A stretch of DNA of 64,000 bases from Moorena sp. SS36440bin_2 (GTDB lineage Bacteria; Cyanobacteriota; Cyanobacteriia; Cyanobacteriales; Coleofasciculaceae). Positions 42,201 to 50,592 of this stretch are shown here, piece by piece; the first letter of the stretch is position 1; each line of letters begins with the position of its first letter. The position numbers and the translations under genes are program-made. The stretch lies in the NCBI GenBank assembly GCA_011524395.1, contig WTKN01000217.1, forward strand, positions 35,349 to 99,348, given 5' to 3'. Under the pieces are notes generated by a model. The model ran no database searches. It saw only the letters and a program-made list of their open reading frames with translations, and was not told the origin of the DNA.

Positions 42201-43022
42201 TTAGATGGAGGTGCTAAGATTCAGCTCACGATTACTATTGACCGGGACAACCGTAGTGCCAAGATTGATTTTACCGGTACCTCGCCTCAGTTAGACAGTA
42301 ATTTTAATGCACCGTCAGCGGTATGCAAAGCAGCAGTGCTATACGTCTTCCGCACCCTAGTCGATGATGATATTCCCCTCAATGCTGGTTGTCTGAAGCC
42401 TTTGGAGGTGATTATTCCCGAAGGTTCTATGCTGAATCCCCGTTATCCAGCAGCAGTGGTAGCCGGGAATGTGGAAACATCCCAAGCAATAAGCGATGCG
42501 CTCTATGGTGCTTTAGGAGTGATGGCGGCTTCTCAGAGTACTATGAATAATTTTACCTTTGGCAATGAGCGCTATCAATACTATGAAACGATTTGTGGAG
42601 GGTCTGGGGCAGGGGTTGATTTTGATGGAACAGATGCGGTACATACTCACATGACGAATTCTCGCTTAACTGACCCAGAAGTCTTGGAATGGCGATTTCC
42701 AGTACTTTTGGAAAGGTTTGGAATTCGCCCCGATAGTGGGGGTAAGGGCATTCATTGTGGGGGTAATGGCGTGATTCGCCAGATTCGTTTCCTAGAACCT
42801 ATGACCGCAGGAATTCTATCTGGACGTCGAGTGGTCAAGCCTTTTGGGTTAAATGGTGGTGAAGCGGGTGCTTTGGGAAAAAATTATGTGGAACGGAAGG
42901 ATGGAACGCTTGAGGAGTTGGGTAGTACTGGGGTAGTGGAAATGAATACAGGTGATGTGTTTGTGATTGAGACCCCTGGAGGTGGCGGATATGGTTTTGA
43001 TAGTGGTGATAGCGCATCCTAA
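39252..43022 (+). CDS. 5-oxoprolinase, HyuA-HyuB fusion type
   Basis: 1256 residues, the length of full eukaryote-like ATP-dependent oxoprolinases. The N-terminal half has IDRGGTFTDIVAKRPNG and TFDMGGTSTDVAHY, the nucleotide-binding loops of hydantoinase A. The second half from about residue 730 (HPDPVMLEIFNNLFRSIAEQ) is hydantoinase B, with LGSMSESVRSLI, ILNNPYNGGTHLPDVTLV, GHHADIGG and the Gly-rich end VIETPGGGGYGFD. It opens 5-oxo-L-proline to glutamate with ATP in the gamma-glutamyl cycle; a related cyclic amide cannot be excluded. It is divergent from the hydrolase-binding-protein fusion, which has an amino-acid-type binding domain. Confidence 0.93.
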   Translation: MTTTSTGRWQFWIDRGGTFTDIVAKRPNGQLIIHKLLSENPERYQDAGVQGIREILDIPVGKPIPSDAIEAIKMGTTVATNALLERKGDRTVLVITKGFQDALRIGYQNRPNIFAREIVLPEMLYERVIEIEERYSAQGEELIPINLVETRQSLQAAYDDGIRSCAIVLMHGYRYPTHEQEIATIASEIGFTQISVSHQVTPLMKLVSRGDTTVVDAYLSPILRRYVDQVEQQLQLGGLTNEALENNLQATRPEGLRGKTSGLLMFMQSNGGLADAQQFQGKDSILSGPAGGIVGAVQTSRIAGFETIITFDMGGTSTDVAHYNGEYERTFETEIAGVRLRTPMMAINTVAAGGGSIVQFDGARYRVGPESAGANPGPASYGKGGPLTVTDCNVMVGKLQPGFFPKVFGADGNLPLDAEVVRQSFEGLVEEIGDNRKPEEVAAGFLAIAVEKMANAIKQISLQRGYDVSEYTLCCFGGAGGQHGCLIAEALGIKRVFIHPFAGVLSAYGMGLADIRVLKEQSVEAELIEGLELEGILAKLVAQGIEELNHNHAQDRNSNEIEVIRRVHLRYEGTDSALVVGFGRIDQITEEFERFHQQRYGFIVPGKTLMVEAVSVELVKRMAIPTEPIRSRHSGEMCAPVATVQMYTANRWWDTPVFRREDWQPGDSVLGPALIIEATGTNVIEPGWKAEVTERNHLILVKSGLGEQQDNLEMLTNSTIDQLQANTVQASPHPDPVMLEIFNNLFRSIAEQMGTTLQNTSYSVNIKERLDFSCAIFDQQGQLVANAPHIPVHLGSMSESVRSLIDAHGDSLKPGDVYILNNPYNGGTHLPDVTLVTPVFLNSSLGLKEPSPLSPLFFVASRGHHADIGGITPGSMPPNSTSVKEEGVLIDNFLLVENGKFRENEITQLLLGGQYPVRNLTQNIADLQAQIAANEKGVQELRQMVAHYGLETVQAYMGYVQDNAEESVRRVIDVLTDGSFSYQLDGGAKIQLTITIDRDNRSAKIDFTGTSPQLDSNFNAPSAVCKAAVLYVFRTLVDDDIPLNAGCLKPLEVIIPEGSMLNPRYPAAVVAGNVETSQAISDALYGALGVMAASQSTMNNFTFGNERYQYYETICGGSGAGVDFDGTDAVHTHMTNSRLTDPEVLEWRFPVLLERFGIRPDSGGKGIHCGGNGVIRQIRFLEPMTAGILSGRRVVKPFGLNGGEAGALGKNYVERKDGTLEELGSTGVVEMNTGDVFVIETPGGGGYGFDSGDSAS

Positions 43023-43035
43023 TCGGTAGGGGGCG

Positions 43036-43070
43036 AATGCGATCGCGCCAAAGGCGATCGCATTGGTTTT
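43036..43070 (+). terminator. HIP1-containing terminator of the oxoprolinase gene
   Basis: AATGCGATCGC (43036-43046) pairs with GCGATCGCATT (43054-43064), followed by GGTTTTT. Both arms are HIP1 octamers. Confidence 0.85.
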
Positions 43071-43088
43071 TCCTTTGGGTAAAAAGTC

Positions 43089-43481
43089 TTAACGGTCTAG
43101 GAGGTTAATGGTTAGACCAGTAGCAGCACCTTTAACCGCATTATCTACCACGGAGCCATTATCAATGATCACGCCAGTGACAACACTAGCAGCAGCGCCA
43201 AACCCTACATCTTGAACTAGACTCCCAGCACTGTTACGGCGAGCTCTAGTTCTATTGCGCTTAGTAGCATTCACAGCAGCACCAGCAGCAGCGCCATTGG
43301 CACTATTACCAATCAATGAGCCGTTGTCACTTAATTCTCCAACTACCGCACCAGCAGCGGCACCAATACCGATATCTCTTAATAAATCACCAGCAGCTGC
43401 GGGTGCAGCGGGTAGTAGTGTTGCGCCTACAAAACCGGTTGTGATCAGTCCTGGTAGTAGAGCACCGAAAATTCCTTTCAT
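43089..43481 (-). CDS. Small exported Ala/Gly-rich glycine-zipper protein
   Basis: 130 residues from the ATG at 43481, supported by GAGGA 7 nt upstream; a longer frame from 43505 has no such site. A signal peptide (KGIFGALLPGLITTGFVGAT, LLPAAPAAAG) is followed by two homologous halves. DIGIGAAAGAVVGELSDNGS and DVGFGAAASVVTGVIIDNGS are each followed by an SANGAAAG or AVKGAATG block, separated by a basic NATKRNRTRARRN linker. The GxxxG/AxxxG spacing suggests membrane-associated glycine zippers. Function unknown. It converges on the oxoprolinase gene, 66 bp away. Confidence 0.78.
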   Translation of the reverse strand: MKGIFGALLPGLITTGFVGATLLPAAPAAAGDLLRDIGIGAAAGAVVGELSDNGSLIGNSANGAAAGAAVNATKRNRTRARRNSAGSLVQDVGFGAAASVVTGVIIDNGSVVDNAVKGAATGLTINLLDR

Positions 43482-43753
43482 CTTTGTGTCCTCTAAATTG
43501 AGCAATCGAGCTACTGCTCTTAGGTTAGATCTGTCTCTCGGCAGATAACCTCTTCCATTGGTGACAAGTTAAGGAAAAAGATTCTTGACTTTTTTGGCTG
43601 AGTTGTTCTTTAAGGGTATTCAAAAAGTTATTACCCGTACTCAGACAGGCAAAGGACTTGCCAACTCGTCGGCAAGAACCTAAAAGCATATAGTTTGCCC
43701 GCAGCCAATTTGAGTACATTCGGATTGCTGAGACTTTAACCCTCTCAGCCCCA

Positions 43754-44281
43754 TTAATATATTTTGAGTGGATCCCTTTCGAGGGTTATCGTGAGGGAAG
43801 GATTCGCTGCTCCACCTTTGGGATAGCTAATATGGATAGTTTTTTTATTCCCTTCTTGTCCAACTAATTTTTTGTTTGTCGCAGCTAAATTAAACCACCT
43901 TGAACCACTTGGTGACCAAGCATGATAGGCAATGGCTAAATAGTTTGGTTTATCCTCGTCATTAGAATAGTAGAATGGAATGTAATTCATCTCATCACTC
44001 CTACGCCAAAGACGAACTGCATCATCACCATCAGACTTATCAGATGATGAAAGCTTATAAACTGAAAAAGCTTGCTCTTCTAGCTTATTCCCCCCAGGCA
44101 TTCCAAGTTTATAGTTTATGGTAACTTGCATACCTGGTTCTAATTTGATAACTTGCAATTTTTCTGAGTCTACATTATTATCGTAAGCTAGTGCTATAGA
44201 CGACACCATCAACAATAATTGATTTACCAACAAAGATACCCCTATAAACTTTAACTTTAAGGGGTTGGAAAATATATTCAT
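43754..44281 (-). CDS. Exported protein of unknown function
   Basis: 175 residues. A signal peptide (FIGVSLLVNQLLLMVSSIAL, then AYDNN) directs it out of the cytoplasm. The mature part is rich in charged and aromatic residues (VRLWRRSDEMNYIPFYYSND, YLAIAYHAWSPSGSRWFNLA) and has no family I recognise; a beta-rich fold is likely from its alternating pattern. There is no clear operon partner. The ATG at 44281 is the only start consistent with the signal peptide. Confidence 0.7.
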   Translation of the reverse strand: MNIFSNPLKLKFIGVSLLVNQLLLMVSSIALAYDNNVDSEKLQVIKLEPGMQVTINYKLGMPGGNKLEEQAFSVYKLSSSDKSDGDDAVRLWRRSDEMNYIPFYYSNDEDKPNYLAIAYHAWSPSGSRWFNLAATNKKLVGQEGNKKTIHISYPKGGAANPSLTITLERDPLKIY

Positions 44282-44638
44282 GTTTTCTCCGATTAATTTC
44301 TGTTTTCCGCTCTAGAGAATCTTTGAGCTGTTCAATAACTTTGCAGCTGCGTCTCAATAGGGGCAGCACCAAGCTGATTTCTTCGGTATGGCTATTTTGG
44401 GTTCACTCAATAGTCCGACTGTCTCGCTGTTAGGCTAAAGATACACCAAGCTCAGGCTAGTGTGTCCTTCACTTTGAGATTTAGTAATATTTTGTAACAA
44501 CATGATTTACAAATAGCAAACAAACTTAAATTGTCACCAATAATCTCTTCCCATAGAATTATTTTACCGCGCTGCATCAAGAACATGAATCTACCAAAGC
44601 TTCCTAAATATATATAGGGCTTAGAGTTTTTGACCTTG
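44282..44638. other. Gene-free stretch
   Basis: No supported gene. A fragment CCGCGCTGCATCAAG at 44568-44582 matches one end of the dispersed hairpin element that follows at 44639, in opposite orientation. Confidence 0.5.
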
Positions 44639-44700
44639 TCTTGATGCAAAGCGCGAGTGGGGGAAACCAGGGCAGTTCCTCAAGACCGCGCTGCATCGCC
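44639..44700. repeat. Dispersed hairpin element, third copy
   Basis: TCTTGATGCAAAGCGCGAGT, then GGGGGAAACC, and an end AAGACCGCGCTGCATCGCC. It shares the GATGCA/TGCATC ends and GAGTGGGGG core with the elements at 19779, 22114 and 56931 but is shorter (62 bp). Confidence 0.65.
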
Positions 44701-44724
44701 ACCAAAAATTCCTATATAATTTCT

Positions 44725-44758
44725 TGCCTCTTGCCTCTTGCCTCTTGCCTCTTGCCTT
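44725..44758. repeat. Tandem CTTGCCT heptamers
   Basis: About five CTTGCCT units immediately after the stop codon of the cyclase-family gene. The complementary heptamer array (AGAGGCA) lies beyond the other end of that gene. Confidence 0.85.
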
Positions 44759-44759
44759 A

Positions 44760-45593
44760 CTACGGAATAATTGCGAACACCCTTGCTGGAAAACCAGAAC
44801 CTTTCAGGGGCTTAGGAAACGTTACGATTGCGATCGCACCATACTCCGGCACCTGATCCAAGTTAGTTAGCAACTCGATCTGATACTTGTCTTGGCTGAG
44901 AATATAATTTTCTAGGGAATAGTCCCCTTGGCTAGTGGCAATTCCAGGGTCAGTATCAGTTGGTTCATGACCGGAAGCAGTAATGTAGCGTTCTTCGTAG
45001 AGATATTTCAGTACTTCAGCACTCCAGCCAGGATAATGGGCAATACCATTAGCGTCAGCATTACGCATTTTCGTCATACTAGGCCAAGCCTTAGACCAAT
45101 CCGTACGCATTGCGACAAATGCCCCTTCTGGCACCAAACCGTATTTCTGTTCCCAAGCTCGTACATCTTCCAGGGTAATTTGATAGTCGGGGTTCTGAGT
45201 CACCTTGTCGCTGACATCGATTACCACCAGGGGTAGCACCATTTCAGTGACCGGGATTTCATCCTGAAACCGTTTACCCCTGACGAAATGAGCTGGCGGA
45301 TCAACATGGGTACCCCACTGACCAGGAAGATTATAGCGCTGTGCCCAAAATCCAGAGCCCTTGGTGCCAATCATCTCATCGTAGTAGTAGGTTGTGGTGC
45401 GTGTTTCAGGATCAAAGCTTGGCGAGTGGGGAATCTGGGGATGAAAGGTATGGGTTAAATCCACAAACTCATGGGACTTTAGTTCTGCTAATGTATCCCA
45501 AAGGCTGGGATAGTCAGCGGTTTGGGCAGTGCTCGGGTTTGCCAAACCGACTATGACAATCATGGTTAAGACCAACAAAGCTTTACGCAACAT
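44760..45593 (-). CDS. Cyclase-family (kynurenine formamidase-like) protein, exported
   Basis: 277 residues. An N-terminal signal peptide (RKALLVLTMIVIVGLANPST, AQT) precedes the cyclase/arylformamidase fold. FVDLTHTFHPQIPHSPSFDP is the usual first strand, and the metal site is QWGTHVDPPAHF, where the first His of the HxGTHxDxPxH motif is Gln. HEPTDTDPG and GDYSLENYIL follow, typical of the family's second half. Relatives hydrolyse N-formylkynurenine, isatin or similar amides with Mn2+ or Zn2+. Most are cytoplasmic, so export is notable. The gene is flanked by inverted heptamer arrays. Confidence 0.88.
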   Translation of the reverse strand: MLRKALLVLTMIVIVGLANPSTAQTADYPSLWDTLAELKSHEFVDLTHTFHPQIPHSPSFDPETRTTTYYYDEMIGTKGSGFWAQRYNLPGQWGTHVDPPAHFVRGKRFQDEIPVTEMVLPLVVIDVSDKVTQNPDYQITLEDVRAWEQKYGLVPEGAFVAMRTDWSKAWPSMTKMRNADANGIAHYPGWSAEVLKYLYEERYITASGHEPTDTDPGIATSQGDYSLENYILSQDKYQIELLTNLDQVPEYGAIAIVTFPKPLKGSGFPARVFAIIP

Positions 45594-45904
45594 GGCTCTT
45601 GCCTAGAAAAATTATCAAATGAAGTATCAAGGATTCAGGATAAACCATGAAGCATTAAGGATTATAGCGCTACGCACAAGGCAAGAAGCAAGAGGCAAGA
45701 GGCAAGAGGCAAGAGGCAAGAGGCAAGAGGCAAGAGGCAAGAGGCAAAAGTTGAGGTGCATTAGCTTTTCAACTTTTATCAATGTCAAACACCTTAATGC
45801 CTAGTGCTATAAGGATGAATCAGTGTCCATGTTCTATGCATATTTATATAGTTATTGGTTATTTTTGAGCAATTACGCATTTACACACTTACGCACTTAT
45901 TTAT
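45594..45904. other. Gene-free stretch with heptamer array
   Basis: Contains the AGAGGCA array (about 45678-45748) and an A/T-rich tail with iterated TTACGCACTTA near 45880. An ORF reading through the array (45619-45804) is repeat-derived and is not called. Confidence 0.6.
45678..45748. repeat. Tandem AGAGGCA heptamers
   Basis: Seven to nine units of GCAAGAG/AGAGGCA about 85 bp upstream of the cyclase-family gene start. It is in inverse orientation to the array at 44725-44758. Confidence 0.9.
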
Positions 45905-46147
45905 TCAATTGGACGTCAAACGCTTAGAAATCTGGTTAATTAGCCCACTCACAATTGCCCCAGCCATCAGCACGCCAATGGCGGGAGTAAATACTGGTTC
46001 CCAAAGGCTGTACCATAGTTCCAGTCCCAAGGGAATACCAACCGAACGACCAACCAATGCGATCGCAAACCAAAGAAAGCTCAATAAGACTAGAAAAACA
46101 TCGAGCATTAAAATTTGGTTGAGCCAACGGAGCAATTGCTCTTTCAT
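45905..46147 (-). CDS. Small two-helix membrane protein
   Basis: 80 residues from the ATG at 46147 (MKEQLLRWLNQILML); the longer frame begins 6 bp earlier. There are two hydrophobic segments, about 15-35 (VFLVLLSFLWFAIALVG) and 50-70 (FTPAIGVLMAGAIVSGLI), with a short basic C-terminus. The composition and start fit a real gene rather than a shadow. I believe similar small proteins occur in other cyanobacteria but know no function. It is divergent from yjbQ, 61 bp away. Confidence 0.72.
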   Translation of the reverse strand: MKEQLLRWLNQILMLDVFLVLLSFLWFAIALVGRSVGIPLGLELWYSLWEPVFTPAIGVLMAGAIVSGLINQISKRLTSN

Positions 46148-46208
46148 CTTCAAAATTTCTGGTATTTTAGTTGAATTGTCAACGTTATTAGTTTATTGTT
46201 GTGCAGTC

Positions 46209-46649
46209 ATGCTGGTCAAGAGTGAAATAATCGAACTTAAAACCCACGAACCTATCGCCATTTACAATATCACCGATTACATCAGCAAATTACTAGAGGT
46301 TACTGGGGTTAAAAACGGTCATGCTTTAGTTTTTTCCAGACATACAACTACTGCGTTAGCCATTAATGAATATGAAGAACGATTAATCGAAGATATCAAA
46401 GTCCATCTAAACAAGCTAGCCCCTAAAGATGGTAAATATCTCCATAATGACCTGCACTTAAGGATTGTACCTCCTGATGAACCGATCAATGCCCACTCTC
46501 ACCTAATGGCAATGATGCTAAACAACAGCGAATATATTCCTATTATTGATGGCAAATTAGCTTTGGGCACCTACCAATCGGTTTTATTCGTTGAATTAGA
46601 TGGACCTAGAGACAGAACTGTTTTAATTCAAGTATCTGGTGAAACCTAA
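46209..46649 (+). CDS. YjbQ family protein (secondary thiamine-phosphate synthase type)
   Basis: 146 residues from the ATG at 46209. The open frame runs further upstream (to 45855), but that part overlaps the divergent small membrane gene and has no family match. VFSRHTTTALAINEYEERLI, LHNDLHLRIVPPDEPINAHS, HLMAMMLNNS and LALGTYQSVLFVELDGPRDR are the conserved blocks of UPF0047/YjbQ. Homologues have weak thiamine-phosphate synthase activity, and their main physiological role is unsettled. Confidence 0.93.
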   Translation: MLVKSEIIELKTHEPIAIYNITDYISKLLEVTGVKNGHALVFSRHTTTALAINEYEERLIEDIKVHLNKLAPKDGKYLHNDLHLRIVPPDEPINAHSHLMAMMLNNSEYIPIIDGKLALGTYQSVLFVELDGPRDRTVLIQVSGET

Positions 46650-46884
46650 AAAATATCTTACTAGGAATTGGCTGAAGCAGAACAGTTTAACGAAACACCA
46701 TTATCTTAATTATAGATAAAATTATCTGAGCCAACTCCGTTAATGCATTGGGATTAAAGTTATGCTAAACTAGATAATATTGGACTCGCTCTCACTAATA
46801 ATCCTCTTCCTTCTCAGAAGGTGGAGTGTCAACATAGTTCTGTTTGAACTGATTGAAGTAAGTTGAGGGTACCCCATAGAAACT

Positions 46885-48333
46885 ATGCCGAAATTCTGGT
46901 TTAGACTATACAGTAGCGCTACCATAGCATCACTTCTACTTGCCGCTGGCTTTTGGAAGACTACGCCACTCTACCATGCAGCAAACACACTACTCCCCTC
47001 ACTAGCAGTATCCCCTGGCAATCAAGTAGTCGATCAGGGTTCTCCCCCAGCCTGCTCTTCTATTAATCCGATTACCAAGGGTATGAAAAAAGAACGAAGA
47101 GCAACTGCTATGGCACAATTGGCTCGATCAACAGAAGATTGGCATTTTGTGATCAATGAGTGGATTCAAGCCATTGAGGATTTGCAAGCTATCCCAGCAG
47201 ACAGTCCTAAACGGATTTTTGCTCAAAAAAAAATTGCTGAATATATCAAGAACTTAGAGTTAGCGTACCTAGAAGCACTAGCAACCACGTCATCCTTGCC
47301 CTTCTCTAGTTTTGATAACGACATATTTGATCAGCAGCTGCAGCTTTATCTATCCTATATAGCTGCCGTTGGTAGCCCTGACATTCTAATTGTAGGTAGT
47401 TCCCGGGCATTACAAGGGCTTGATCCTCAGCAACTCCAAAAATCCTTAGGGATGTTAGGGAAAGGAGAGCTAAAGGTTTTCAATTTTGGGGTAAATGGTG
47501 CCACAGCTCAAGTTGTTGACTTCCAACTTCGTCAGCTCCTGACTCCAGAACAATTGCCACAGTTAGTGATCTGGGCTGATGGGGTGCGTGCCTTCAATAG
47601 TGGACGAGTAGACCGCACCTATGAATCCCTCGTCGCCTCTGAAGGATATAAACGTTTGATGGCAGGCGATCGCCCCACACTTCCTAAAAGTCAACAGGAA
47701 TCAGCCAATACTTGCCAAGCTATTTCTGAGTCTACTATTTCCAGTGTTACTACTAAAATTTATCAAAAATGGGCACCGGAAACTAGACTTTGGGCAACAG
47801 CGACCTTAGCTTCAAATCGGCAACCTAGACCCTGTAACCTAGACCCTGCAACCTGCAACCTGCAACTGGTTTCAAAACAGTTAACTACCGCCAACACTGG
47901 CTATAGTACTTTTGCCATCAATGCTAATGGTTTTCTCCCTATGAATGGCACCTTTAACCCAAAAATTTACTATCGGAGCCATCCACGAGTGTCAGGGAGA
48001 TATGATGCCGATTATCAGCCCTTCAGTTTTGCTGGTAAACAGACTACTGCTGTCAATGCTATTAAAAGCTTTTTGAAGAAACAAAATATTCCCTTAGTGG
48101 TGGTTAACTTACCCCTTACCAAAGACTATTTAGATCCAGTGCGTCTGAGTCGTGAACAGAAATTGCAGCAGTGGATGCTCAAACAAACTGATCAAGGATT
48201 TATCTTTATCGATATGGGGAGCCAGTGGCTAAACCAAAATCAGTATTTTGCTGATCCGAGTCATCTGAATCAATACGGCGCAGCAGCAGTGGCTAGCGAG
48301 TTGGCCGCTAATCCCCAGATTCCTTGGCCTTGA
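46885..48333 (+). CDS. SGNH/GDSL-hydrolase-like exported protein
   Basis: 482 residues. The N-terminal hydrophobic segment (SATIASLLLAAGFW) is a signal or anchor. ILIVGSSRALQGLDPQQL, FNFGVNGATAQVVDF and PSHLNQYGAAAVASEL suggest an SGNH-like fold: Ser block, Gly-Asn block and C-terminal D-x-x-H block. Residues about 311-330 are encoded by a simple repeat (AACCTAGACCCTGTAACCTA, then AACCTGC units) that reads through in frame. It may be an esterase or acyltransferase acting outside the cytoplasm. The substrate is unknown and the catalytic set is not certain. Confidence 0.7.
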   Translation: MPKFWFRLYSSATIASLLLAAGFWKTTPLYHAANTLLPSLAVSPGNQVVDQGSPPACSSINPITKGMKKERRATAMAQLARSTEDWHFVINEWIQAIEDLQAIPADSPKRIFAQKKIAEYIKNLELAYLEALATTSSLPFSSFDNDIFDQQLQLYLSYIAAVGSPDILIVGSSRALQGLDPQQLQKSLGMLGKGELKVFNFGVNGATAQVVDFQLRQLLTPEQLPQLVIWADGVRAFNSGRVDRTYESLVASEGYKRLMAGDRPTLPKSQQESANTCQAISESTISSVTTKIYQKWAPETRLWATATLASNRQPRPCNLDPATCNLQLVSKQLTTANTGYSTFAINANGFLPMNGTFNPKIYYRSHPRVSGRYDADYQPFSFAGKQTTAVNAIKSFLKKQNIPLVVVNLPLTKDYLDPVRLSREQKLQQWMLKQTDQGFIFIDMGSQWLNQNQYFADPSHLNQYGAAAVASELAANPQIPWP

Positions 48334-48792
48334 CCCAATTCATAACCCAATTCATTAATTTTGTACCCTCAATCACAAATTATTTTAAGGAGTAATGGGC
48401 AGATGAATTAATACCAAATTAAAACAGTTTTGGTACATTAATTATATTAAATTTCGATAAAGATTAGATTAAATTTAGATTAAGTTTATTAGAGTAAAGG
48501 CTGTGGTGTGTATTTAAAATTTAAAATTTACAATGTAATTATTTAAGTTTTGGGGTTATTTTTGAAGCTATTTTGTGCATTTTGACAGTGGAATGACTCA
48601 AACTGTATTAAACAATCCAAATTTGCTGATTTATGGTGCCAATCTCACACGTTACAGAGTTTGTCAACCCCTACACCTAAATAATTACATAGACAATTAA
48701 CGATTAACGATTAACAATTAACAATTAACGATTTACCTGCATACCAAGTGATTAAACTGGAGGAGATATTATTCCCCCAGTCTTCCTTGCCT
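48334..48792. other. Gene-free stretch with ATTAACG array
   Basis: About 460 A/T-rich bases without a gene. At 48693-48735 there is a tandem array of ATTAACG/ATTAACA heptamers. No terminator with a T-run was found for either converging gene. Confidence 0.6.
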
Positions 48793-50592
48793 TTAAAGGC
48801 TAGAGTCTTTACATGTTTTTGAAAGCTTTCGCTTCCAAGCGATAGACCCTACAGCAATAACGTGTAACAGACCCAATAGAGAACTTGGTTCTGGTACTTG
48901 TTCAATTGAATAGACAGTCGTTGTGCCACTGACCTCATTGTTAACAACTAGCATCGGTATGTCGTTGGGACTATCCTCTGCTGAGATGAAAAGCAATCCT
49001 TCAGCACCAAGATCCCCTGCTGTACCAGCCTCAGGATCCCCTAGGAAGTCGCGGTTGTTGATGTAATCCACAAAGAATGCATTTTCAGGATCGGTAACGT
49101 CATAGACTATGAAGCCACCAATTTGCTCAAAACCGATGAAGGCAAAGGTGCGACCGAATAACTCAACCACGGTTATCCCCTGGGGTTCCGGACCTCTATT
49201 GTCGCTGCGGGTATCAAAGTTGTTTTCCTCAGCTTCAGCGTTGAAGAAATCCGGAAATAGGTCAGCAGTTATTTGTTCAAAAGCATCGCCACTATCAAAA
49301 ACTAGCTCTAAGCCATCGTCTGTTACCTTCAAAATTGAGAAGGAACGTCCTCCAAAAGCAAACAGTTCGTCAAAGTCACCGTCTCCATCAGGGTCACCAT
49401 TGATCGTTGAAACTTGCAAACGTCCAAGAACATCGTCTTCTTGTAGAGCGATCGCATCAGGGAAAGCAGTTGGGTCTAACACTAAGTCATCTATCCGATC
49501 ATCTTCCTGGAAAAAGCTTACTTCTTCACCGTCTAAGTCACCCTCAATGCGGAGGAAATCGCCTTCGTTAGCAGTGACTAAGTAAGTTATGCCGTCAACG
49601 GTATAGACATCAAGTTGGTCTGGCTGGAATAACCCAAACACTGGCCTGTTTTCGATATTGATAGCATCATCTCTATCGCTAGTATCTAAACCATTATTAG
49701 GCTCACTGTGATCTTTGACACCGAGACCCACAACGTTGGTGAACTCATTAGTTTCTAGATTTAGAACACCAATAGCATTGTTTTCCTGGAGTGCTACCCA
49801 GGCAGTTTTACCATCGTCTGAGACAGTGATGTTTTCCGGTTCAAGATCGCGATCAGGGGTAATCGGAGACTCGAATAAATCCTCAATGCCGAATTCGTCC
49901 TGGGATGAAGCCTCAATTTCTTCGAATGCATCGACAAACAGCTGTACTCCCTGGTTTTCGAGATCCTGTTTTGAGAACGAACTAAAGTCTGCAGTTCTGA
50001 CAGTAGGATGCTTCGGGTCAAGAAGGTCGATAATACTAACCGACCCCTTTGGATTAACGATCTGACCTAAAGTCTCTGAAAAGGCTGGCTCTGCTTCATT
50101 GGCAACCAGTAACTTTCTGCCATCTGGGGTAAAGGTTACCGCGTCAGGCAAGGCACCAACCTTGACCGATGTTTTGAAGTTACCGTTGGTGTCAAAGAAA
50201 GCAACTGTTCCTGGATCAGTTAGCACTTCATTGGCTACGGAAACCGCTAGTAAGCCATTGCTAGAGGCAATACTGGTTGGCGTTGCGCCAAACGATGCCA
50301 GGGGGATGGTGGTGGATAACGAGAGGTTTCCTCCGACAAAATCCAGGACATCGACTTGATTGCTACTAGCATTGGTAACGAATAACCTTTGGCTGAGTGG
50401 ATCGAAAGTCGATATCTCCGCCGCTCCATCATCGAAAATTCCCGTGGAAAAGGTAGAAATCGGTTTGATGTCTAGGGAAATGGCGGCGGCAGGTGATGTT
50501 AGTATACCCAACAGCAATGTTGAGTTAATGGTTGCTTGTATGATTTTAGGCATTTTTCTATCAGAAATAGATGGACTCTGATCTTTTACCAT
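48793..50592 (-). CDS. Choice-of-anchor I family PEP-CTERM protein
   Basis: 599 residues. A signal peptide ends LTSPAAA. The body has beta-propeller-like strands (FDPLSQRLFVTNASSNQVDV, LPDAVTFTPDGRKLLVANEA, VSDDGKTAWVALQENNAIGV), a domain linked to phosphatase-like surface proteins. The C-terminus is VPEPSSLLGLLHVIAVGSIA followed by WKRK: a PEP-CTERM sorting tag with membrane segment and basic tail, processed by an exosortase. The start at 50592 is chosen because AAGGA lies 5 nt upstream; an internal Met14 is possible. Likely secreted into the extracellular matrix. Confidence 0.9.
   Translation of the reverse strand: MVKDQSPSISDRKMPKIIQATINSTLLLGILTSPAAAISLDIKPISTFSTGIFDDGAAEISTFDPLSQRLFVTNASSNQVDVLDFVGGNLSLSTTIPLASFGATPTSIASSNGLLAVSVANEVLTDPGTVAFFDTNGNFKTSVKVGALPDAVTFTPDGRKLLVANEAEPAFSETLGQIVNPKGSVSIIDLLDPKHPTVRTADFSSFSKQDLENQGVQLFVDAFEEIEASSQDEFGIEDLFESPITPDRDLEPENITVSDDGKTAWVALQENNAIGVLNLETNEFTNVVGLGVKDHSEPNNGLDTSDRDDAINIENRPVFGLFQPDQLDVYTVDGITYLVTANEGDFLRIEGDLDGEEVSFFQEDDRIDDLVLDPTAFPDAIALQEDDVLGRLQVSTINGDPDGDGDFDELFAFGGRSFSILKVTDDGLELVFDSGDAFEQITADLFPDFFNAEAEENNFDTRSDNRGPEPQGITVVELFGRTFAFIGFEQIGGFIVYDVTDPENAFFVDYINNRDFLGDPEAGTAGDLGAEGLLFISAEDSPNDIPMLVVNNEVSGTTTVYSIEQVPEPSSLLGLLHVIAVGSIAWKRKLSKTCKDSSL

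Noticed and set aside
43525..43719. 64-codon minus-strand ORF between two small secreted protein genes
   Set aside because: No signal, domain or ribosome-binding site; composition looks like non-coding sequence.
44452..44649. 65-codon minus-strand ORF
   Set aside because: Its N-terminal codons come from the dispersed hairpin element and it has no recognisable domain or ribosome-binding site.
44725..45748. Heptamer arrays considered as a CRISPR array
   Set aside because: Units are contiguous 7-mers without spacers and no cas gene is present in the window.
45619..45804. ORF through the AGAGGCA array
   Set aside because: The translated part is mostly a GKRQEAR repeat produced by the heptamers; no sign of a real gene.
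45855..46208. N-terminal extension of the yjbQ reading frame
   Set aside because: It overlaps the divergent small membrane gene, has no YjbQ similarity, and the family starts at the Met at 46209.
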